Assembly (NCBI GenBank): GCA_049700455.1
Contig: JBNAVJ010000008.1
Location: 1-64,000, forward strand
DNA length: 64,000 nucleotides
Source: JBNAVJ01 sp049700455
Lineage (GTDB): Bacteria; Bacteroidota; Ignavibacteria; Tepidaquicellales; Tepidaquicellaceae
Direction: 5' to 3'
Shown here: one piece after another, positions 34,155 through 42,500 of the stretch
Layout: each line of letters starts with the position of its first letter
Position numbering within the stretch: the first letter of the stretch is position 1
The notes under the pieces: model-generated
What the model was told of the DNA's origin: nothing
Databases searched by the model: none
What the model saw: only the letters and a program-made list of their open reading frames with translations
Program-made: the position numbers and the translations under genes

Positions 34155-34712
34155 ATGAAAAAAACACTTATTTTTACAATCCCTCTGGCTTTAATTCTGT
34201 ATTTAGTAATGACTTATCAACCAGTTTCTTCAAGCACGGGTTCGTTTAAGTATGTTGGTGTCAATAAATGTATTACCTGTCACAAGACAGAAGCTCAGGG
34301 AAAACAGTATGACATCTGGAAAAACTCCAAGCATTCACAAGCCTGGAAAACCCTTCAGACACCAGAAGCTGATAAAGTGGCAAAAGACAAAGGCTTTTCT
34401 ACCAGTGCTGTGGAAACTCCAGAATGTGTTAAATGCCACGTTCTGGGAAAAGATATTGACCCATCTGAATTGACTGAGGATTTCAAAAAAGAAGATGGGG
34501 TGCAATGCGAAAGCTGTCACGGTCCAGGGTCTGAATATAAGGCATTAAGTATTATGAAGGATAGACAAAAAGCCATTGAAAATGGTTTGAATGTACCGTC
34601 GGACATTGAGACTTTCTGCAAAACTTGTCACAATCCTGAAAGCCCATCTTACAAAGAATTTAAGTTCGCTGAGATGTGGGAGAAAATAAAACACGAAAAG
34701 CCTAAGAACTAA
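34155..34712 (+). CDS. Tetraheme cytochrome c554-like protein
   Basis: 185 aa with a signal or anchor sequence (about 5-25) and four CXXCH motifs: CITCH, CVKCH, CESCH and CKTCH. YVGVNKCITCHKTEA, WKNSKHSQAW and QCESCHGPGSEY are typical of the cytochrome c554 family. Small and soluble or loosely anchored, it is a good candidate for the periplasmic shuttle between the inner-membrane cytochromes and the outer-membrane conduit encoded next. Gap of 56 bases to the previous gene. Confidence 0.85.
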   Translation: MKKTLIFTIPLALILYLVMTYQPVSSSTGSFKYVGVNKCITCHKTEAQGKQYDIWKNSKHSQAWKTLQTPEADKVAKDKGFSTSAVETPECVKCHVLGKDIDPSELTEDFKKEDGVQCESCHGPGSEYKALSIMKDRQKAIENGLNVPSDIETFCKTCHNPESPSYKEFKFAEMWEKIKHEKPKN

Positions 34713-34773
34713 TCGAGGGATGGTTTGTTAGAATAAAGGGTAAAGTAAGATTAACAAACTTTATATAAGACTT

Positions 34774-36063
34774 ATGAAAAAATTTTTTGTAGTCCTTAGT
34801 GTTTTTGTTTTATCAAGCGGAATTGTTTTTTCTCAAACAATTAATACACGTTTGAGTTCTTATTTTTACACGTGGTCAAGGCTTGATTCAATTTCATCTT
34901 CCAATAGCACGACTCATATCAGAGGATATCAAAATCTCCTCATTGATGTTAATGTTAAACAGTGGACTTTGAATACTTTACTACAAACAGAAGAAGATGT
35001 TATAAAGAAAATAGGAAGGGGTTTTGGTTATCGTTTTTACAGCCTTTATCTTAAGGGTTCCAATTTATTTAATGTGCTTGACCTCAAGCTGGGTCGACAA
35101 TATCTTTCGGCTGGTACTGGAAGAGGTACAATTGATGGGCTCTATTTCAAGCTTAAACTTGGACAAAATAAAGAATATCAGGTGGTTGGTTATGGAGGGG
35201 AATTAACACCACTATCTTATGAAATTGAGAAATACCCAAGCTTGAAAGATAACTATACCTTTGGAGGACAATTTATTTATTATGGAATCAGGGATTTGAT
35301 GCTCAGTCTCAGTTATACCAATAAACATCGAAAACCGATTTCATATTATGCGTTAAGATTGGATAGTTTATTTAATACTAGAGAGGTACTTGTTGAAACT
35401 GATTCTCCCGCAGACCAGCTTGCTGGTTTTGACTTTAATTATGCTTTGTTTGGTAAGCATAATATTTATGGGCGTGCTTATTATGATATCAATACCAACA
35501 GGTTCCTGAAGGGCGAACTTAATGTAGGGGCAGTAATTACAGATAGAATACGTGCCTCTGCAGGCTATATATACAGAGAACCGCAAATAAGTTACAATTC
35601 TTTGTTCTGGGTATTTACTCACAAGCAGAGTCAGGAAGTTGAGCTGGGTGTTGATTATACATTTCCAAACAATATAAATATTTTTGGGAGACTGTCCGAA
35701 GTAATATATCAAAATGACAACTCCGCAAAGTTGGTAATTGGCTTTAATCATCCATCATTTGGATTTTCATTTTCTAAATATTTTAAGTATGCTGGTGAAG
35801 CTGATGGTTTCTATGGATATCTCTCACAGGAGGTTATCAAGAGTAAACTCTCAGTTAACGGTAGTATCAATTACTCACGGTATGCTTTGGGTGAGTATGC
35901 TACTGAAAAACAAACTGTATTTGGAGGAACTCTTGGAATAACTTATAGACCATTGCCAAGTATTAGTATAGATGCTCAGGGACAAATTGTCACAAATCCG
36001 GACTATGATTATGATTCACGATTTCTTGTAGGTTTTAGTTATTGGTTATTTAGTAGATTTTAG
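34774..36063 (+). CDS. Outer-membrane beta-barrel, putative porin of a porin-cytochrome conduit
   Basis: 429 aa. Signal peptide (MKKFFVVLSVFVLSSGIVFSQ), then roughly 20 amphipathic strands with many Tyr and Phe, ending in the aromatic GFSYWLFSRF. No conserved catalytic motif. Its position between periplasmic cytochromes and a lipoprotein cytochrome matches the gene order of porin-cytochrome complexes (OmbB/OmaB/OmcB of Geobacter, MtrCAB of Shewanella), in which the barrel insulates a heme wire across the outer membrane. Sequence similarity to either cannot be judged by eye. Confidence 0.75.
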   Translation: MKKFFVVLSVFVLSSGIVFSQTINTRLSSYFYTWSRLDSISSSNSTTHIRGYQNLLIDVNVKQWTLNTLLQTEEDVIKKIGRGFGYRFYSLYLKGSNLFNVLDLKLGRQYLSAGTGRGTIDGLYFKLKLGQNKEYQVVGYGGELTPLSYEIEKYPSLKDNYTFGGQFIYYGIRDLMLSLSYTNKHRKPISYYALRLDSLFNTREVLVETDSPADQLAGFDFNYALFGKHNIYGRAYYDINTNRFLKGELNVGAVITDRIRASAGYIYREPQISYNSLFWVFTHKQSQEVELGVDYTFPNNINIFGRLSEVIYQNDNSAKLVIGFNHPSFGFSFSKYFKYAGEADGFYGYLSQEVIKSKLSVNGSINYSRYALGEYATEKQTVFGGTLGITYRPLPSISIDAQGQIVTNPDYDYDSRFLVGFSYWLFSRF

Positions 36064-36082
36064 GTAAAATAATTTATCAAAG

Positions 36083-37336
36083 ATGAAGATAAAAAATTTA
36101 TATCTGGCATTTACAACCCTGCTTGCGATTTTTCTGGTTGTTTCAGCTTATACCAGTAAAAATGAAATAACCAGTAAATATCTGGGTGTGTTTAAACCTA
36201 CGAGTAATATTGATAACAAAGGAATTATAAAATTCAACCATAAGACTCACGTAGATAATGGTATTCAGTGTAAAGATTGTCACAACGCATATCAATCTTC
36301 AAAATCAGATGACAATCTTTTACCTACTAAAAAGGTTTGTGAATCCTGTCACGATGTTAAAGACGAAAAAGAGTGTTCAAAGTGTCACTTTGATGGGGTA
36401 TTTAAGAAACTTGTTCCCAGTAAGAAAGAAATTTATTTTTCACATAAACTTCATCTTAATGAAAAAACAGAATGCATTGCTTGCCATAAAGAACTTGATA
36501 AAGTTGCATTATCTACAGAGAGTAAAAATGCCTTTCCACCTATGGAACAATGCAGCAATTGTCATAATTCTAAAATAGCCCCGAACAATTGTGACGCCTG
36601 TCACCAAAATTTAACAAACCTGGTTCCTAAAAATCACCTTCAGTCAAATTTTCTGAATGAGCACAAGATCAAGTTTGATTATGATAATCCTAATAATAAT
36701 TGTATGATGTGTCACAGTGATAATTTTTGCCAGGTGTGTCATACAGCAGTTAAATATACAGGTGAAAACATCCCAAATAATTTTTATACTCCTTATTATA
36801 CAAAAGAAAATGCTACACGTATAGATAGAGGTAACTTACAGAAGCTTACAACAGTCCATTCATTAAATTATAAATTTACGCATGGACTGGATGCAAATCA
36901 GCGAAGCTTTGAATGTAAAACCTGTCATAACACAGTTGACTTTTGTTCATCGTGCCATCAGAATAATGGCAATAGTTTTAGCGGAATAGCACCAAAGTCT
37001 CACTACCAACCTGGATTTATTACAAACGGAGTTAATTCTGGAGGTGGTTTGCATGCAACTCTGGCAAGAAAAGATATTGAAAATTGTGAATCCTGTCACG
37101 CTGTTGAAGGTGCGGACCCTGTTTGTGTGCGATGTCATTTTGACAATGATGGGGTAAAAAATACTAATCCACGAACTCACGAAGCAGGTTTTATGCGTGA
37201 TGAAAAAGGCATATGGCATAATACACAGGGGGCAATTTGTTATGTGTGTCATACCGATCCTAATGCCAAACCTAATGGACAACCTGGTGTGGGCTTCTGT
37301 GGCTATTGTCACGGTTCAAAGAATGATAAAAAATAA
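36083..37336 (+). CDS. 14-heme periplasmic cytochrome c
   Basis: 417 aa, N-terminal signal or anchor (about 5-23) and 14 CXXCH motifs (from CKDCH through CYVCH to CGYCH). Repeated IxFxHKxH-type segments (IIKFNHKTH, IYFSHKLH) supply distal His ligands, as in cytochrome c7-like chains. It starts 19 bases after the porin gene and is followed 11 bases later by the heptaheme lipoprotein, so it probably fills the barrel from the periplasmic side (role inferred by analogy with MtrA/OmaB). Confidence 0.87.
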   Translation: MKIKNLYLAFTTLLAIFLVVSAYTSKNEITSKYLGVFKPTSNIDNKGIIKFNHKTHVDNGIQCKDCHNAYQSSKSDDNLLPTKKVCESCHDVKDEKECSKCHFDGVFKKLVPSKKEIYFSHKLHLNEKTECIACHKELDKVALSTESKNAFPPMEQCSNCHNSKIAPNNCDACHQNLTNLVPKNHLQSNFLNEHKIKFDYDNPNNNCMMCHSDNFCQVCHTAVKYTGENIPNNFYTPYYTKENATRIDRGNLQKLTTVHSLNYKFTHGLDANQRSFECKTCHNTVDFCSSCHQNNGNSFSGIAPKSHYQPGFITNGVNSGGGLHATLARKDIENCESCHAVEGADPVCVRCHFDNDGVKNTNPRTHEAGFMRDEKGIWHNTQGAICYVCHTDPNAKPNGQPGVGFCGYCHGSKNDKK

Positions 37337-37347
37337 ATGGAAGAATT

Positions 37348-38184
37348 ATGAAAAGATTATATTTTCAAGGTTTTCTCATAATAGCTCTTGTAACTTTTCT
37401 TTCATTGATATTAAGTAGTTGTAGCAAAGAAAAAGATGGTTTGGTAAATCCGATACCACCCAACGGCTATCACCCAGCGGGATGGACTGTTCCCAATAGT
37501 CCTGATTTCCATGGGAAATTTATAGCTGCGAGTTCCTGGAATCTGAATCAATGTCAAACCTGTCATGGTAAAGACTATCGTGGGGGGAATACACAATCAA
37601 GTTGTTATAACTGTCATCAAGATGGCCCAACGGCTTGTAATTTGTGTCATGGAAATGAATCACATATATATCCTCCAAAATCACTTGCTGGGAATACTCT
37701 GCCAACACAACAGGGTGTAGGCGCTCATGACAAGCATCTCAATACGGACTCTACCTTGAGATTTTCAGCAAGGGTTGAATGTAATGAATGTCATTTACCT
37801 ATAACGGATTTCAATGATACAAATCATATTGGAAGTAATCCCGGAATAGCAGAGGTAGTTTTTGGGTCACTTGCTAAAAAATCCCTTGGAGGTGTGGTAC
37901 CAAATCCTATTTGGGATAGAAATACTCAAAAATGTTCCAATGTCTATTGTCATGGGTATTTTATTAATGGTAACCTGAACAATCAGCCTTCTTTTCTCAA
38001 CCCTGGTAGTGCAGGTTGTGGTACTTGTCATGGTAACCCCACTACAGGCAATCCTAATCCCGGAGGTACGGTTCACCAATATAATTTACCTTGTTACTAT
38101 TGCCATGGCTCTGTTGTTGACACAAATAATACCATTATAAATAAGTTTCGTCACATCAATGGGGTTGTAGATTTTGGTTTATAA
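37348..38184 (+). CDS. Heptaheme lipoprotein cytochrome c (CxxxxCH/CxxCH type)
   Basis: 278 aa. Lipoprotein signal with Cys25 (LILSSC). Seven heme motifs: CQTCH, CYNCH, CNLCH, CNECH, CSNVYCH (CX4CH, Cys196-His202), CGTCH and CYYCH. The pairing of a CxxxxCHG with a following CGTCHGxP is characteristic of the Geobacter-type outer-surface cytochrome domain. The lipid anchor plus the porin and 14-heme neighbours suggest the outer face of the conduit. Last cytochrome of the operon; a hairpin follows. Confidence 0.87.
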   Translation: MKRLYFQGFLIIALVTFLSLILSSCSKEKDGLVNPIPPNGYHPAGWTVPNSPDFHGKFIAASSWNLNQCQTCHGKDYRGGNTQSSCYNCHQDGPTACNLCHGNESHIYPPKSLAGNTLPTQQGVGAHDKHLNTDSTLRFSARVECNECHLPITDFNDTNHIGSNPGIAEVVFGSLAKKSLGGVVPNPIWDRNTQKCSNVYCHGYFINGNLNNQPSFLNPGSAGCGTCHGNPTTGNPNPGGTVHQYNLPCYYCHGSVVDTNNTIINKFRHINGVVDFGL

Positions 38185-38211
38185 AGTTAATTAGAAACCA
38201 GCTCTTTCGCG

Positions 38212-38237
38212 GGCGTTCTGAGATTACCCAGAACGCC
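38212..38237 (+). terminator. Hairpin terminator after the cytochrome operon
   Basis: GGCGTTCTG (38212-38220) pairs perfectly with CAGAACGCC (38229-38237); an 8-base loop lies between and TGTTTGTAATT follows. The T-tract is short, so termination may be partial, allowing some read-through into the ccm genes. Confidence 0.6.
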
Positions 38238-38302
38238 TGTTTGTAATTGAGTGAACATAAAAGAAAAATAAATTGTTTAATTATATAATAAAAAAAGGAT
38301 AT

Positions 38303-38794
38303 ATGAAAAAACTACTATTTGTAGTGATGATATTACCTCTCTTTATTGTAGGGTGTACAAAAATGCAGGAGAAAAAAGGAAATGAAACCCAGGCTCCTGT
38401 ACAGAATGACATAAAAAATCCCCATTCTCAGAATCCAATGGATAACCCCCACTCTATGACACAGGACACAAAGGTTGATAACACGGATATGGCTCCTGAG
38501 AATGCAAAAGATGAAACTGCAGACAAATTCTCTAAGGAAGCATATGACTTTGAAAAAACATATGCGAAAGATAAGTCTGAAGCAAATAAGAAACAATTAA
38601 TTGAAAAGCATCTTGCAGCGGGAAATTATTTGATGTTTAAAGCGAATTTGCACCCAAAGAAAAAATATGCTCCTGCACTCAGGCATTATAGACGTGTGCT
38701 TGAACTGGATCCGTCAAACGATGAGGCAAAGACGAATAAGGAACAGATTGAGATGATTTATGAAAGTATGGGAAGACCGGTACCTCAAGACTAA
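38303..38794 (+). CDS. TPR-like lipoprotein preceding ccm genes
   Basis: 163 aa from the ATG at 38303, preceded by AAGGAT (a possible ribosome-binding site); an upstream ATG at 38273 would destroy the signal peptide. Lipobox IVGC (Cys18), a Met/Asn/Asp-rich linker, then a helical segment with a TPR unit (APALRHYRRVLELDPSNDEA). It is 9 bases before ccmC. A role in presenting apocytochromes, as the TPR protein CcmI does elsewhere, is possible but inferred only from position. Confidence 0.6.
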   Translation: MKKLLFVVMILPLFIVGCTKMQEKKGNETQAPVQNDIKNPHSQNPMDNPHSMTQDTKVDNTDMAPENAKDETADKFSKEAYDFEKTYAKDKSEANKKQLIEKHLAAGNYLMFKANLHPKKKYAPALRHYRRVLELDPSNDEAKTNKEQIEMIYESMGRPVPQD

Positions 38795-38803
38795 AAAACT
38801 AAT

Positions 38804-39451
38804 ATGAAAGTAATTCCATATTTTGTTTTTGTAATTATAACGGCAGTTTTGATTGCAACTTTTGCAGTCCCTATTCCCTACATACCTGCTTTGGGTGATA
38901 AAGCAAGAATAATATATCTTCATGTTCCTATGAGCTGGGTTGCAGTAGTTGCGTTTCTGGTCTCAATGATAAATTCGGTGTTATATCTAAAAAAAAAAAT
39001 CTGGTTATACGATGCAAAAGCTGCAGTGTCTTCAGAAATTGGATTCCTGTTTGCTATTCTTGCAACAGTGACGGGTTCACTGTGGGCAAAGTTTAACTGG
39101 GGCTCCTTCTGGAACTGGGATCCGCGAGAAACATCAATTTTTATGCTGTTTCTGGTATATGGGGCTTATTTTTCATTGAGATCAGCAATTGAAAATCCCG
39201 AACAAAGAGCAAGATTATCATCAGTTTATTCTATTATTGCGTTTCTAACAGTTCCTTTTTTTATTTTTATTTTACCAAGACTTGTTGAGAGCTTACATCC
39301 TTCTGATTCTATTATTAATAAGGAAGGGAAAATAACAATGAACCCGACGATGTTTGTTGTATTTATGTCTTCACTGATAGGTTTTACGTTATTATATATC
39401 TGGATTTTTAGTTTAAAAATACGTTTAGTAAAACTTACAACTAACAAATAA
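38804..39451 (+). CDS. ccmC: Heme handling protein CcmC
   Basis: 215 aa with six predicted membrane helices and the tryptophan-rich heme-handling motif WGSFWNWDPRETS (about 99-111), flanked by His40 (IIYLHVPMSW) and a His near residue 167 (ESLHPSD) as heme ligands. CcmC loads heme onto CcmE in System I cytochrome c maturation. First of a ccmC-D-E-F run directly behind the multiheme operon. Confidence 0.92.
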   Translation: MKVIPYFVFVIITAVLIATFAVPIPYIPALGDKARIIYLHVPMSWVAVVAFLVSMINSVLYLKKKIWLYDAKAAVSSEIGFLFAILATVTGSLWAKFNWGSFWNWDPRETSIFMLFLVYGAYFSLRSAIENPEQRARLSSVYSIIAFLTVPFFIFILPRLVESLHPSDSIINKEGKITMNPTMFVVFMSSLIGFTLLYIWIFSLKIRLVKLTTNK

Positions 39452-39459
39452 TATTTACT

Positions 39460-39609
39460 ATGTATGAGTTCTTAGAAAAAAATTCTCTTTATCTTGTTTT
39501 AATTATTGCATTAATTATCTGGACAGGAATATTTATCTACCTGTATAAACTTGGTAAAAAAATTACGAATCTTGAAATAAAGTTAAAAGAAAATAACTGG
39601 AAACAATGA
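39460..39609 (+). CDS. ccmD: CcmD-like small membrane protein
   Basis: 49 aa: MYEFLEKNS, one membrane helix (about 10-30), then a basic coiled segment KLGKKITNLEIKLKENNWKQ. Position between ccmC and ccmE, size and topology all match CcmD, which helps release holo-CcmE from CcmC. Its stop overlaps the ccmE start (ATGA). Confidence 0.8.
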   Translation: MYEFLEKNSLYLVLIIALIIWTGIFIYLYKLGKKITNLEIKLKENNWKQ

Positions 39610-40025
39610 ACAAAAAAATCTCATTTGTAATAGGAATTATTGTAATTCTATTTTTCCTTGTGTGGGGCGGGATTACATTATTGGGAAGTAAGCTGGAATA
39701 TGTAGATTTTAATGAAGCAATTTCGAAAAAGAAAAAAGTAGAAGTACAGGGTGTCTATGTTAAGGAAAAAGGACAGAGTTTTGACGGAAACATATTTACA
39801 TTTTATATGAAAGATAAGAACAACACAGAGATGAAAGTTATTTATAAAGGCCCCAAGCCGAATAACTTTGATGAAGCTGATGCAGTTGTGGTAAAAGGTA
39901 AAGTTGATCAAAACAATAATTTTATTGCAGATGATATTCTGACTAAGTGTCCTTCTAAATACGAAGGTAAAGGAGAAGAGTTCAGAAAGAGCATTAAAGA
40001 CTTTAACGATTCTAATCTTAAATAA
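39606..40025 (+). CDS. ccmE: Heme chaperone CcmE, Cys (CXXXY) variant
   Basis: 139 aa. One N-terminal membrane helix (about 7-26) and an OB-fold periplasmic domain (VEVQGVYVKEKG, FTFYMKDKNNTEMKVIYKG, AVVVKGKVD). The heme-attachment motif, HxxxY in most bacteria, here reads ILTKCPSKYEG, with Cys115 (codon TGT at 39948-39950) and Tyr119. A Cys-variant CcmE is known from Desulfovibrio, where the Ccm system also lacks CcmG and CcmH. Translationally coupled to ccmD. Confidence 0.92.
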   Translation: MNKKISFVIGIIVILFFLVWGGITLLGSKLEYVDFNEAISKKKKVEVQGVYVKEKGQSFDGNIFTFYMKDKNNTEMKVIYKGPKPNNFDEADAVVVKGKVDQNNNFIADDILTKCPSKYEGKGEEFRKSIKDFNDSNLK

Positions 40026-40030
40026 TTACT

Positions 40031-42322
40031 ATGTTTGGAAAAATTTTAATGTATGTTGCATTTGCATCGTCGTTACTTGCAATTGCATTTTTTTATTACT
40101 CAGAAAAAGATAAAGCAAATCTCTTAAAATACGGACGACTATTTTATCATATCTCTTCAATTTCAGTAATTGTAGCATCTGTTTTTTTGTTGTATCTAAT
40201 CCTCACACACCAGTTCCAATATACTTATGTTTACTCTTATAGCGATACTCAACTTCAGACGCCACTTCTAATTTCTACTTTTTATGCCGGTCAGGAAGGT
40301 AGTTTTATGCTGTGGACACTATGGACAGTTATCACAGGAATTTTTCTATTGAATTATGTGTCAAAAGGAAATAGACTTGAAGCACCTGTAATGGCAATTT
40401 TTACTCTTGTAGTGGCTTTCCTCACATTTATTCTTATTTTGAAGTCACCATTCCGCTATATCTGGGAAGATTATCCTAATGATGTAAAGGTCGGTTTTAT
40501 GCCAGAAGATGGAAGGGGACTTAACCCACTTTTGCAAAATTTCTGGATGTCAATACACCCACCCACACTGTTTCTCGGTTTTGCCTTGATGTCAGTTCCT
40601 TTTGCTTTTGCAATAGGAGCTCTTGTTAACAATAAGAAATATAATGAGTGGATTAATTATGCTCTGCCCTGGTTGCTTTTGGGTAGTGTGATTCTTGGTA
40701 TTGGAATTATGATGGGAGGCTATTGGGCTTATGGTGTGCTTGGTTGGGGCGGATATTGGGGATGGGACCCGGTTGAAAATTCCTCTCTTGTCCCTTGGAT
40801 TGTATCTGTCGTTCTAATTCACACCGCCTTGATGCAGAGGAAAACAGGAGGCTATAAGAAAACTAATTTGATTTTAAGTATACTTACGTATGTTCTGGTC
40901 TTATACTCAACATTTCTTACAAGAAGTGGTGTTTTAGGAGAATCATCTGTTCATTCATTTGTGGACCCTGGAAACGAAGTATATCTTGCCCTTGTTGTAT
41001 TCATTTCATCATTTATTATTATTTCAATTGTAGCAGTGGCGTTCCGATTCAAGCATCTGAAGTCGGAGAAGAAAGATAGACCACCATTAATGAGTAAGGA
41101 GACATTTTTTGTATTTGGGACCATAGCACTTTCATTAACAGCCCTATTTGTTCTGGCTGGCACAAGCTGGCCTCTTATAGCAAAAGGTTCGGTACAGCCT
41201 GATTTTTACAACAAGATGAATTTACCTCTGGCAATTATTATTCTATTAAGTATGGCATTGAGCCTCTATCTTGAGTGGAAAAATTTTGATAGGCAAAAGT
41301 ATCTTGTTAACATTGGACTACCTGTTATTCTTGCTGTTATCTCAACGATTATTCTAATATTTATAGGTGTACAAGACATTGTGTTTATAATATTTTCATT
41401 TGCGTCACTATTAGCTTTGTTTGTGAATTTAATTTTTGCTGTAAGACTAATCAGAAAAAAAAGCATTGGCTTTGGAGGAGCACTTACCCACGTTGGAATC
41501 GCTCTGTTTTTCCTTGGGGTTATAGGATCAGGAAGATACTCTGTAGAAGTGCCTAACCTGAAACTTCCAAGAAATATTCCAGTAGAAGCCTTAGGATATA
41601 AATTAACCTATACCGGCTATGAATCTTATATGGATGCTAATAATAAAAATGATTCTTCATACTATATAAATATTGCTGTTGAACAGGGACGTGATTCAAT
41701 AACTTTGAGACCAACTTTTCATCCACCCTCTAAGTTTGCAAGTAGTAGTGACTTTATAAAAAATCCGGATATTGCATCATTTCCAACGAAAGATCTTTAC
41801 ATAGCAGCACTTGGTGTTGAAGTCCCACCACTTTATGACGATAACGAGTTGGTGGAACTTAAAAAAGGCGAAACCAAAAAGTTCAAAGATTTTGATATTA
41901 AGTTTGTTGATTTTGATTTTGGCAATATTCAAAAAGGTGGTTCAGAAATGATGAGTGGAAACTTTAAAATAGCAGCAATATTGGAAGTTAGTGATGGAAA
42001 GAAAACTGAAACCCTGAAGACATACAAGATAAGCCACGGAGGTTCTGAGGATTATCAGACTGCAATGCACTCAAATCATCCCGGAATAGAATTTTATTTT
42101 GTTTCAATGAATGTTAAAGATGATAAGTCAGGTGGCTCCACTGCTGTGATAGCAGTTGCAAATACCAGCAATAAGAATCAAACGGAGTCAATAATTGTTT
42201 CAGTCTCGCTTAAGCCTTTTATTAATGTACTCTGGTCAGGCGTGCTTATTCTTTTTGTAGGCTATATTGTTGCTATGATAAAGCGACGAAAAGAAATTCT
42301 CTGGAATACCAATAATAAGTAA
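40031..42322 (+). CDS. ccmF: Cytochrome c heme lyase CcmF
   Basis: 763 aa, about 15 predicted membrane helices. The heme-handling motif WGGYWGWDPVENSSLVPW is near 238-255; conserved His residues occur in SIHPPTLFLG and IVSVVLIHTALM. A large periplasmic domain (about 490-730) precedes the last helix. CcmF joins heme from CcmE to the CXXCH cysteines. It is five bases after ccmE. ccmA, ccmB, ccmG and ccmH are not in this window. Confidence 0.94.
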   Translation: MFGKILMYVAFASSLLAIAFFYYSEKDKANLLKYGRLFYHISSISVIVASVFLLYLILTHQFQYTYVYSYSDTQLQTPLLISTFYAGQEGSFMLWTLWTVITGIFLLNYVSKGNRLEAPVMAIFTLVVAFLTFILILKSPFRYIWEDYPNDVKVGFMPEDGRGLNPLLQNFWMSIHPPTLFLGFALMSVPFAFAIGALVNNKKYNEWINYALPWLLLGSVILGIGIMMGGYWAYGVLGWGGYWGWDPVENSSLVPWIVSVVLIHTALMQRKTGGYKKTNLILSILTYVLVLYSTFLTRSGVLGESSVHSFVDPGNEVYLALVVFISSFIIISIVAVAFRFKHLKSEKKDRPPLMSKETFFVFGTIALSLTALFVLAGTSWPLIAKGSVQPDFYNKMNLPLAIIILLSMALSLYLEWKNFDRQKYLVNIGLPVILAVISTIILIFIGVQDIVFIIFSFASLLALFVNLIFAVRLIRKKSIGFGGALTHVGIALFFLGVIGSGRYSVEVPNLKLPRNIPVEALGYKLTYTGYESYMDANNKNDSSYYINIAVEQGRDSITLRPTFHPPSKFASSSDFIKNPDIASFPTKDLYIAALGVEVPPLYDDNELVELKKGETKKFKDFDIKFVDFDFGNIQKGGSEMMSGNFKIAAILEVSDGKKTETLKTYKISHGGSEDYQTAMHSNHPGIEFYFVSMNVKDDKSGGSTAVIAVANTSNKNQTESIIVSVSLKPFINVLWSGVLILFVGYIVAMIKRRKEILWNTNNK

Positions 42323-42500
42323 AATATAGACTTCTTCATACATACAATTCTGAAAAACCTCCTGTTAAAAAGAAACGGGATTAGAATGTCTGGAAAGACA
42401 TGGTAAATTCTTGGATTGGTGGATTGGAATTACCTCTTCAAGTATCCATTCTCTAAATATTTCCGTTTATAGTTAAATTGTATTGCATTAAATTTATTTA

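Noticed and set aside
29466..38184. CRISPR-like interpretation of the regularly spaced repeats
   Set aside because: The periodicity comes from CXXCH codons in coding sequence; there are no identical direct repeats with unique spacers.
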